From Deltaproteobacteria bacterium (lineage in GTDB: Bacteria; Desulfobacterota; Desulfobacteria; Desulfobacterales; Desulfosalsimonadaceae), in NCBI GenBank assembly GCA_024280875.1, contig JAJRPH010000222.1, positions 1-5,633 on the forward strand: 5,633 nucleotides of DNA, written 5' to 3'. The position numbers and the translations under genes were made by a program. The notes under the pieces are model-generated. The model made no database searches. It saw nothing but the letters and a program-made list of their open reading frames with translations, and was not told where the DNA came from. This document shows, piece after piece, positions 1-5,627 of the stretch. Every line of letters starts with the position of its first letter. The stretch's first letter is position 1.

Positions 1-842
1 AGATCCAGCTGATTTTTCTCAATACCAAGCTTCTCTGCATCAATCCCCATAGCCAGCCCCAGCAACTGCGGATAAAGGATCGGTGCCATCGGCTTGCGAT
101 CATTTAGGCTTTCACAAACCTGTTTCTGGATTAAATCCATTTGAATATGGGTGAACGGACAGGCAGTACAAAGATAATCGGCTCCAGCGCCTTGGGCATC
201 GGTGACTTTTCGGATCATCATGTCAATGGCCAGATCATCATTGACTCCCATCAGAGGGGCACCGCAGCAATCTGTTTTCTTTGCCCACTCCACACTGTGT
301 GCCCCGGTAACCTCGACCAGATGATCAAAAATCTGAGGGGAAACCGGATTGTCAAACTGCGTCACCGAACTGGGGCGCAGGGCATGGCAACCGTAACTGG
401 CCGCTATGGAGATGTTCTGAAATGAATTCGTTATCTTTTTTTCTATGGCTTCAATTCCGATATCATTATACAAAGCGCCCAATAGATGCTTTATTTGAAT
501 GCTTCCCTGGTATGTCAGCTCTTCTTTGGAAAGGATCTGCTGAATCTTTTTGTTCAGACCTGCATCAAGGTTTAAAATGTGTTGAGCCATCTTCAGGTTG
601 CCGTAACAGCATTTACACATGACCAGCATGTCAAAACCTGACTGTTCTGCCAAAGCCAGGTTTCTGGCCGCTGATGCCACAAACGCTTCCCTGTTCTGAT
701 TTCTTACCGGATAACCGCAGCAGTTGAATGCCGGGATCTGATGGAGATTGATTCCCAGATTGCTGAAAACAGCAATTGTTGAATCTTCATACTGACTCAC
801 ACGTGCCGGAATATTACAGCCAACAAAAAGCGCATAGGTCAT
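1..842 (-). CDS. hdrB: HdrB-type CCG-domain protein (heterodisulfide reductase subunit B family), C-terminus cut by window edge
   Basis: Reading from ATG at 842-840 the frame stays open to base 1, giving 280 complete residues. The HdrB family is usually about 290-300 residues, so only a short C-terminal tail should be missing. Both CCG (cysteine-rich) sets are complete. The first is C9, C41-C42-G and C76-x2-C79. The second is C152, C192-C193-G and C225-x2-C228. In the methanogen HdrABC structure these sets bind two non-cubane [4Fe-4S] clusters that cleave a disulfide, and the spacing here matches closely. No membrane segment or signal peptide is visible, so the protein is cytoplasmic. It starts 16 bases after the stop of the HdrE/HdrC-like fusion gene. 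A TAGAGGA-like ribosome site overlaps that stop, 12 bases from the ATG (rather far), which suggests translational coupling. In this non-methanogen the substrate is unlikely to be CoM-S-S-CoB; another thiol/disulfide or an electron-transfer role is inferred. Paralogues are common in this group, so the symbol denotes family only. Confidence 0.93.
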   Translation of the reverse strand, partial: MTYALFVGCNIPARVSQYEDSTIAVFSNLGINLHQIPAFNCCGYPVRNQNREAFVASAARNLALAEQSGFDMLVMCKCCYGNLKMAQHILNLDAGLNKKIQQILSKEELTYQGSIQIKHLLGALYNDIGIEAIEKKITNSFQNISIAASYGCHALRPSSVTQFDNPVSPQIFDHLVEVTGAHSVEWAKKTDCCGAPLMGVNDDLAIDMMIRKVTDAQGAGADYLCTACPFTHIQMDLIQKQVCESLNDRKPMAPILYPQLLGLAMGIDAEKLGIEKNQLD

Positions 843-858
843 TGGATTACGGTATCCT

Positions 859-2670
859 CTAATTTGTGCCCGCCTTGAACTTGAAAAAATTTTCAGGTTT
901 TCGCTCAGGCACCAACGTGTTTACTGCATAATTCTTCAGGCTATATAAATGATCACAGACCGGTACATTCTGTGGGCAATGCTCCTGACACTGGTAACAT
1001 GTCAGGCAGTACCAGATCATTGCGGATTGAGATGCCGGTTCAACCAGGTTCAGCCCCAGGCTGCACATAATCTGATGGGGCAGCATGCCAAGAATTTCTT
1101 CAGGTTTTTCATAGTTCGCTACCACCGGACAGATGATTGTGCAGTTTCGACAATCAAAACAGGCTGAATAGTCACTTGCACTGATAAGTTTTGGGGTCCT
1201 GTTGAATTTCCTGCCTTTAGCAAATACCAGGGGCGAATCAACATTTATAACCTGATTTCCGTTTTTGCAAAAAGCCTTCAATGCAGCATCGATAGGTTTT
1301 TCATAGGTTACGGGCAACCACTTCCGCTGCATTCCCCTGACAAATGAAAACGGTGACAAAATACTTGATTCCGGCACATGGGATCGAATCAGATCTTCCC
1401 TGGCACTGCGCCACAGATCCTTGAGACGGATTCCGGATGGGCAGGAAACAGTGCATCGTTCGCAACTGGTACAGACATATATTCCCTGACAAATGGCGTC
1501 TAATTCTTGTTGATTTACTCTCCGTTTCCGCGTCAGCTTTTTCAGCGCCCGCATTTTCTCCGACGGGAGGATATATTCATTGCCCATCACCTCAAACATC
1601 ATAGAAGCGGAACAGCTTTGCGTGCAGACACCGCAATGGGTACAGGCATCAAGCTCCATTGCGTTGATTGTTGCAAGGTTTTCAGGAACGGATATGTCAT
1701 CATCCCTGACAGCGTTTACAAACATACTGACCGGCACTGAAACCATGTGAAACATCTTGGTAAAAGGAAGGATTGCCAATCCCAGAAAACAGCCGATAAT
1801 ATGGATATACCAGAATATGGACACTCCATTGCTCTGATCCAGCCAAACTGCAAATGGTTTGATGATCTTTGCAGCGCCATAGCCCAAAAATCCCCATTTA
1901 TTTGAAACATGGCAGGACATGCAATAGGTGTCATTGACTTCTTCTCCCAGGGAAAGTAGTTCCGCATTTTTGCTGACATTGAGGGGGGCATTGATTGTCG
2001 GTGATACCAACGCGTAATTTTCAACCCAGAAGCTTTCAATCGCAGTTATCTCTTCTTCATCATATATTCCGGCATAATCATCGAGCATACGTTCAAATTC
2101 CGAATGGGAAGTCATTGTCAGGCCCTCAAGAAAAACTCCTGAACATATGATAAATGCCACAATAAAAATGGCATACTTGTCCATCCGGGTTGTTTTTGTA
2201 CGTTGCTGCTTTGAAAAAAACCGCCGGCCAACGGCAATGGATAAGCCAACTACTACCAGTGCCCCGAAAAGGCTGCGTAAGAATAAAAACGGATTTATCG
2301 TGGAATAATAATCAGGAAACAGACGCTGTGTAATTATATCACCCAGCGCGTGAAAAAAAAGCAGGAATAAAAACCCGCAAAAGATCAATATGTGTGCCAG
2401 CCACCGAAAAAAGCCGGCTTTCACAAATATCCGCCGTTGAAAAACAACGTCTAATATAAACACTTGAAATAATTTTAAGATTTTTAAGCTGAATAAAATC
2501 CTGAAAAAAGATTTAAATGCAACGCTTAACCGGCGAGGTACAGATGAATTTTTACCATAAATTCCGATTTTAAGAACAAACCAGCAGCTGAGCCGGTAAA
2601 CCAGCCCCACGATACACACAGAAAGAGAGCTGTACAACAATATGTTAAACGCAAACATATGATTGGGCAT
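859..2670 (-). CDS. Membrane cytochrome b / heme c / double HdrC-type [4Fe-4S] fusion protein
   Basis: This 603-residue protein begins at an ATG preceded by GGAG seven bases upstream. I see five membrane segments, at about 6-35, 88-112, 127-149, 165-185 and 284-306. Basic loops (about 38-87 and 149-165) place those sides in the cytoplasm. An acidic loop of about 98 residues (186-283) with a C-M-S-C-H heme c motif (250-254) is therefore periplasmic. H93 and H107 in segment 2, and H290 and H308 in and just after segment 5, fit two b hemes of the NarI/HdrE type. The cytoplasmic C-terminal half has four cysteine quartets: 343/346/349/353, 400/403/406/410, 504/507/510/514 and 555/558/561/565. The last three end in C-P as in ferredoxin-like domains, giving two HdrC-like dicluster modules. 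Family knowledge suggests quinone-linked electron transfer to or from the adjacent HdrB subunit. The direction of flow and the substrate are unknown. The second HdrC-like module and the fused heme c are notable. Confidence 0.92.
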   Translation of the reverse strand: MPNHMFAFNILLYSSLSVCIVGLVYRLSCWFVLKIGIYGKNSSVPRRLSVAFKSFFRILFSLKILKLFQVFILDVVFQRRIFVKAGFFRWLAHILIFCGFLFLLFFHALGDIITQRLFPDYYSTINPFLFLRSLFGALVVVGLSIAVGRRFFSKQQRTKTTRMDKYAIFIVAFIICSGVFLEGLTMTSHSEFERMLDDYAGIYDEEEITAIESFWVENYALVSPTINAPLNVSKNAELLSLGEEVNDTYCMSCHVSNKWGFLGYGAAKIIKPFAVWLDQSNGVSIFWYIHIIGCFLGLAILPFTKMFHMVSVPVSMFVNAVRDDDISVPENLATINAMELDACTHCGVCTQSCSASMMFEVMGNEYILPSEKMRALKKLTRKRRVNQQELDAICQGIYVCTSCERCTVSCPSGIRLKDLWRSAREDLIRSHVPESSILSPFSFVRGMQRKWLPVTYEKPIDAALKAFCKNGNQVINVDSPLVFAKGRKFNRTPKLISASDYSACFDCRNCTIICPVVANYEKPEEILGMLPHQIMCSLGLNLVEPASQSAMIWYCLTCYQCQEHCPQNVPVCDHLYSLKNYAVNTLVPERKPENFFKFKAGTN

Positions 2671-2725
2671 ATTATTGCTCCAGCTTTTAAAAGAATGGCT
2701 TTAATCGTCAATGAGTTTGAGAAAG

Positions 2726-3160
2726 TTACTCACTGTATTTTTCTTCCAAGTCCTTTTTCCACCCCGGTTTTTTTTCCCGGGATTTGGCTTTTTCAATGGC
2801 CTGAGAAATAATATCCATTAACAACTCTTTATCGACCGGTTTTTCAACAAACACATCCGGTGTAAAGTACTTATCATCCCGATATTGCTCATACTTGATA
2901 CCGAGCTCACCGGCCATGCCGGAAATCCCAACAATCGGGGTAAATTCAAACTCCGGATCACTGCGCACGGCTTTACAGACTTCATAACCCGAGAACAGGG
3001 TTTCCATCATGACATCCAGTAAAATCACATCCGGGTGCTGACTTTTTATCAGATTGATTCCCTCCTTGCCGTTGTCAGCGGTAAACACTTTAAAATCATT
3101 CCTTTTAAGAAATGTTTCCATTGTGAACAAATAATCCTTGTCATCATCTACCACAACCAC
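2726..3160 (-). CDS. Single-domain response regulator (CheY-like receiver), start uncertain, possible frameshift at the 5' end
   Basis: From the GTG at 3160-3158 this gives 144 residues, essentially one receiver domain with a short basic tail (about 125-144) and no DNA-binding output. The acidic pocket is D5-D6-D7, the phosphorylated aspartate is D49 (in VILLDVMM), the switch Ser/Thr position is S80, and the conserved lysine is K107 in EKPVD. It lies directly after the histidine kinase, so that kinase is its likely phosphodonor. With no output domain it probably acts through protein-protein contact or as a phosphate relay. The GTG start clips the first strand of the domain. It has an AGGA six bases upstream. 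A better ribosome site (AAGGGGG) precedes an ATG at 3177-3175, but that frame stops after four codons. Adding one A to the A4 run (3173-3170 on this strand) would give MEKGLK joined in frame to VVVVDDD. I therefore suspect a one-base deletion, either real or a sequencing error. Confidence 0.9.
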   Translation of the reverse strand: MVVVDDDKDYLFTMETFLKRNDFKVFTADNGKEGINLIKSQHPDVILLDVMMETLFSGYEVCKAVRSDPEFEFTPIVGISGMAGELGIKYEQYRDDKYFTPDVFVEKPVDKELLMDIISQAIEKAKSREKKPGWKKDLEEKYSE

Positions 3161-3202
3161 CTTCAGTCCTTTTCCATAATACCCCCTTGTGTAATTAATG
3201 TA

Positions 3203-4282
3203 TTATGAATGATCCGGAAGCCTTAAAATTATCCTGAATAAAGCCCCCTGTCCTGTTGACGAATCGATTTCAATCCGGCCACCGTGTTTGTTGATAATTT
3301 TTTCAACAACCGCCAGCCCGAGTCCGGTTCCCTTGCTACCTTTTGTTGAAAAAAATTCTTCAAATATATTTTTTTTCGTATTTTCATCCATCCCCATACC
3401 ATTGTCTTCCACCTCAAACTTAAAATGCCGGTCATCGTAAAACCCGGTTCGGACAATAACTGAATATGATTTCAGGGCCAGGTCATTCATACATGCTTCC
3501 ATCGCATTCCATATGAGATTATTTAACATTCGCTTGATGCTTGCCGCATCAACCAAAACAAGGGGTAACGATGTATCCGGTTCAAAGACAAGACTGATGT
3601 CTAAAGACAATGCCCGGTCTTTAAATAATCTGATTGTATCTTCAGCTAATTTGTTCGGGTGAGCATGCTGGTAATTCAAGGGACGGTCTTTAGAGGAAAA
3701 AAGAATATTCTGGGCAAAATCAGTAATATCAAAAATATTCTTTTTAACAATATTCCAGCCCTTTCCGGCAAGCTCCATATCGTTGTCCTTAATGCCTTCA
3801 TCGACCACATAGGCACCTCCCTGCAGGCCTTCGAGAATATTTTTAATGGCATGGGACAAAAAAGCAATGGATTGGCCGAGTACACTCAACTCTGTCTGAG
3901 TTTTTTTAAGAGTGGTGATATTGGTTAAAATTTCAATAACCGCTTCGATATTTCCATTTTTATTCTTCATAGGGGAAGACTGGACAAATACCTGGCATAT
4001 TTCGCCAGTCATTAACTGGACCGTTTCTTCACTGTAATATTCCTGGCCGTCTTCAAATGTCTTCTGTACCGGACAGTCTTCACAGCGGAAAGAAATATTT
4101 TTGTACACATTATGGCAAAGCTTACCGACCCCTTCGCCAAAATCCTTCTTAAAGGCTTGATTTGTATAAATAATTCTTAAACTGGAATCCTGAATGGAAA
4201 TATAGCAGGGGATGGAATCAAGCACCCGGTGAATATCGTATGATTTTGCGGGCATATCGTTTCCAGTCATAGTAAATGACAT
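3203..4282 (-). CDS. Cytoplasmic PAS-domain sensor histidine kinase with a Cys-His/Cys-x2-Cys motif
   Basis: I chose the ATG at 4282-4280 (359 residues) because GGGGG lies six bases upstream. The open frame extends seven codons further to a TTG that lacks such a site. Residues about 18-125 form a PAS domain containing C56-H57 and C67-E-D-C70-P. Cysteine-bearing PAS domains of this kind are familiar in deltaproteobacterial kinases, and redox or metal sensing is possible but unproven. The dimerisation region has the phospho-accepting H144 (LSHAIKN). The ATPase domain shows the N box (N254, N255, N259), G1 (D293-N-G-M-G-M), the F box (FEEFFSTKG, about 307-315) and G2 (GTGLGLA, 318-324). I see no membrane segment or signal peptide, so it is an intracellular sensor. 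It follows the DRTGG gene by 61 bases and precedes the response regulator by 25-42 bases. It probably phosphorylates D49 of that regulator and may report the redox state to the Hdr-like module encoded downstream. Confidence 0.94.
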   Translation of the reverse strand: MSFTMTGNDMPAKSYDIHRVLDSIPCYISIQDSSLRIIYTNQAFKKDFGEGVGKLCHNVYKNISFRCEDCPVQKTFEDGQEYYSEETVQLMTGEICQVFVQSSPMKNKNGNIEAVIEILTNITTLKKTQTELSVLGQSIAFLSHAIKNILEGLQGGAYVVDEGIKDNDMELAGKGWNIVKKNIFDITDFAQNILFSSKDRPLNYQHAHPNKLAEDTIRLFKDRALSLDISLVFEPDTSLPLVLVDAASIKRMLNNLIWNAMEACMNDLALKSYSVIVRTGFYDDRHFKFEVEDNGMGMDENTKKNIFEEFFSTKGSKGTGLGLAVVEKIINKHGGRIEIDSSTGQGALFRIILRLPDHS

Positions 4283-4343
4283 ATGTTTCCCCCAAAAAAT
4301 CAAAACTGATCATTTATACAATTAATCCGAACTTAACTGCTGT

Positions 4344-4682
4344 TTAAATTCCCGCTTTACTTAATTTGACCGCCAGATCATAACTCGTTTGATGCCAGAT
4401 AATCAGCGGTATTTTAAAATCTTCTGCACGTTGACGCGTTTCATCGTCCGGCACAATCCCGTTTGTCAAAACAACTGCGGCCATTTCACGCATTTGGGCA
4501 ACATTCATTACATTCTGATGCCCCTGGACTGTCAGCCAGATGGACCCTATGGGAGCATTTCCCATCACATCACTCAATAAATCACCGCAATAACCGCCGG
4601 AAACAGAGCGATCAACCCCGGTTGCCCCTGCAACAACCTGCAACCCCAGTTGTTTAATTAGCTCCTTTACTTTCATCGTCAT
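4344..4682 (-). CDS. Stand-alone DRTGG-domain protein
   Basis: The 112-residue product is a single DRTGG domain. It has a DRSVSGG segment at 24-30, then a YCGDLLSDVMG stretch (31-41), SIWLTVQGHQN (47-57) and AAVVLTNG (68-75). The domain is also found next to CBS domains and in phosphotransacetylase-type proteins, and it is generally thought to have a ligand-binding regulatory role. As far as I recall, small DRTGG proteins of this size sit beside ATPase/kinase genes in [FeFe]-hydrogenase and Hdr-type clusters of Clostridia and Desulfobacterota, so the association with a kinase here is not accidental. The function is not established. There is no membrane segment. Two ATGs lie two codons apart (4682 and 4676). 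AGGA is four bases before the first and ten before the second, so either could be used. It is the first gene of the presumed operon, downstream of a 950-base gene-free region. C32 is the only cysteine. Confidence 0.88.
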   Translation of the reverse strand: MTMKVKELIKQLGLQVVAGATGVDRSVSGGYCGDLLSDVMGNAPIGSIWLTVQGHQNVMNVAQMREMAAVVLTNGIVPDDETRQRAEDFKIPLIIWHQTSYDLAVKLSKAGI

Positions 4683-4828
4683 TTAATCCTTTCCGCCTGT
4701 TTATGCGTCATCGCATCACATCATGTGCAACAAATGAAAGATATCCATGATTAAATTCAGTTGCTTATAAAAAACTTTGAATAAAAAACTGAAAAAAATT
4801 ATTGAAACGGGTCAGTCATTTTTTTTCT

Positions 4829-4857
4829 ATTATAAAAATAATGAAACGCGCTTCATA
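4829..4857 (-). promoter_or_regulatory. Candidate promoter of the operon with a near-palindrome in the spacer/-35 region
   Basis: On the minus strand a perfect TATAAT lies at 4834-4829. The expected -35 position (about 4857-4852) has only a poor match (TATGAA). A 16-base near-palindrome, ATGAAGCGCGTTTCAT on this strand (4856-4841, seven of eight pairs match), fills the space between the two positions. A start of transcription near 4822 would give a leader of about 140 bases before the DRTGG gene. A weak -35 with an adjoining dyad fits a regulated promoter, with either a repressor site or an activator that compensates for the -35. The surrounding DNA is very A+T-rich, so a chance TATAAT is possible. 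Confidence 0.4.
4841..4856. promoter_or_regulatory. 16-base near-palindrome, possible operator
   Basis: Reads ATGAAACGCGCTTCAT on the plus strand. Seven of eight symmetric base pairs match, with one mismatch at positions 6/11. Its G+C-rich centre stands out in A+T-rich surroundings. It is centred about 17 bases upstream of the candidate -10 box. I do not recognise it as a known regulator site. Confidence 0.4.
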
Positions 4858-4924
4858 TAAGTCAGATCAGATGCGCCAAGTCCATTATTTGAGATTCAAT
4901 TAACTGTATTTAGAATAAACTGTT

Positions 4925-4975
4925 CCCGAAAGAGATACCGGCCCGAAAGAGATACCGGCCCCCAAGAGATACCGG
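4925..4975. repeat. Three tandem copies of a 17-base repeat
   Basis: CCCGAAAGAGATACCGG occurs at 4925-4941 and again, identically, at 4942-4958. A third copy at 4959-4975 differs at two positions (CCCCC for CCCGA at the start). The repeats are head to tail with no spacer and lie about 245-290 bases upstream of the DRTGG gene. They could be binding sites for a protein, or a simple repeat produced by slippage. There is no gene nearby to suggest a replication origin, and the unit is too short and lacks spacers for a CRISPR array. Confidence 0.9.
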
Positions 4976-5208
4976 ATAGAAGCGAAAAGATGATGTCAGG
5001 CAGAGTCGTATTGGAATGCAATGCAAATAAAATATTTTCACCGTCATGCAGCCCATTAGAAGTACAATCTGGAAATGAAAATTGCCACCTTAAAAAGTGC
5101 TGTTCGGTAAAACTGATGTTTTTCGATTACTATTGTATGAAACTTATCATTAAATTTCAATGTATAATTAATTTAGTTATCCACTTCGATTATGTTAAGT
5201 CAATATCC
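4976..5208. other. Gene-free stretch
   Basis: I see no supported gene, RNA or clear repeat here. An open plus-strand frame of 84 codons begins at 4990, but it has no ribosome site, an unusual composition rich in Cys, Ile and Lys with no recognisable motif, and runs into the hairpin that follows. It is best treated as chance. Confidence 0.6.
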
Positions 5209-5290
5209 GACAGGTCGGCACGGTGGTCGACCCTTCGGAGCTAATTGTAAAACCCCGAAGGGCAGGCCACCGTTCCTGCCGATGAGTGTC
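5209..5290. repeat. Long imperfect hairpin (inverted repeat), REP-like
   Basis: Four paired blocks nest around one centre. They are 5231-5238 with 5255-5262 (CCCTTCGG/CCGAAGGG), 5221-5226 with 5267-5272 (CGGTGG/CCACCG), 5215-5220 with 5277-5282 (TCGGCA/TGCCGA), and 5209-5212 with 5287-5290 (GACA/TGTC). Small internal loops and a 16-base apical loop separate them. It is much more G+C-rich than its surroundings. There is no following T run, so a terminator is unlikely. A dispersed palindromic element is the more likely reading. It ends a few bases before the next repeat element. Confidence 0.75.
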
Positions 5291-5292
5291 TG

Positions 5293-5470
5293 AATTTTGA
5301 TGGCTTCGTAAAAAGTCCAAATTCTGTGTTGCGCTTCATCCTTCGTTTCTTCATGGTACGCTAAGTACAAATCATCACTCAGGATTTGCGCGCCTCGCCA
5401 ATTTTATAAGATTGGTGGAGCTTTTTTCTTTGCCATCGGAATCTGACTTTTTACGAGTTTGTCAATTTTG
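5293..5470. mobile_element. MITE-like element with inverted ends and flanking 7-base direct repeats
   Basis: The ends carry a perfect 11-base inverted repeat, CGTAAAAAGTC at 5307-5317 and GACTTTTTACG at 5445-5455. Weaker similarity extends outward, with 14 of 19 positions matching from 5299 inward against the right end. AATTTTG occurs directly repeated at 5293-5299 and 5464-5470, immediately outside the ends, as a target-site duplication would. The interior is also roughly palindromic, with GTAC-GCTAA-GTAC in the middle (5355-5367) and GCGCTTCATCCT against AGGATTTGCGCG. No transposase is encoded. From memory, related sequences with these ends are dispersed in many Desulfobacterota genomes, probably as non-autonomous elements. 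This copy's right end looks diverged. Confidence 0.7.
5396..5427 (+). terminator. Weak terminator-like hairpin inside the repeat element
   Basis: A seven-pair stem (5396-5402 with 5411-5417, including one G-T pair) and an 8-base loop are followed, after four bases, by six T residues (5422-5427). The stem is A+T-rich and the T run is not adjacent. It could stop plus-strand transcription coming from the left, but no gene there needs it. Confidence 0.2.
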
Positions 5471-5481
5471 GGACATTAAAA

Positions 5482-5621
5482 TCAACTTAACTAAAGCAGA
5501 TAAGCAGGTCAATTAACTTGAGACCTGATGCATTACTGATTTATCAAGTTAAAGCAGGTTTCGGATACCACCGCCCGGTTCAAACGGCCGGATTGATAAC
5601 CTTCCATATCAATAGTGACAT
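5482..5621 (+). promoter_or_regulatory. Possible structured leader of a plus-strand gene beyond the window
   Basis: Several complementary segments overlap. CAGGTC (5505-5510) pairs with GACCTG (5522-5527). TTAACTTGA (5513-5521) pairs perfectly with TCAAGTTAA (5544-5552). A second CAGGT (5555-5559) could replace the first as partner of ACCTG (5523-5527). Further on, AGGTT (5556-5560) can pair with AACCT (5598-5602) around a short CCGG...CCGG stem. The first two helices cannot nest, so they would be alternatives or a pseudoknot. I do not recognise a known riboswitch class. Confidence 0.25.
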
Positions 5622-5627
5622 AAAGGA
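5622..5627 (+). promoter_or_regulatory. Candidate ribosome binding site for a plus-strand gene starting just past the window
   Basis: AAAGGA at 5622-5627 is followed by six bases (5628-5633) and then the window edge. That is ideal spacing for a start codon at 5634. No start codon is visible inside the window, so this is inferred from position only. Confidence 0.35.

Noticed and set aside
141..622. Two plus-strand open frames opposite the HdrB gene
   Set aside because: They are antisense to a clearly coding frame with complete conserved cysteine sets, and their translations show no domain features.
4283..4303. Upstream TTG start for the histidine kinase (7 extra residues)
   Set aside because: The ATG at 4282 has a G-rich ribosome site at the right distance. 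The extra codons would be made from that site itself.
4690..4760. Sigma-54-type promoter before the DRTGG gene
   Set aside because: A TTGCA is present near 4722-4726 on the minus strand, but no GG lies at the required 10-base spacing upstream.
4925..4975. Possible CRISPR array
   Set aside because: Units are 17 bases with no spacers between them and no cas genes in view.
4990..5244. Plus-strand open frame of 84 codons
   Set aside because: No ribosome site, no recognisable motif, odd composition, and its end lies inside the long hairpin. Treated as chance.
5209..5290. Rho-independent terminator
   Set aside because: The stem is not followed by a T run on either strand, and no gene ends nearby.
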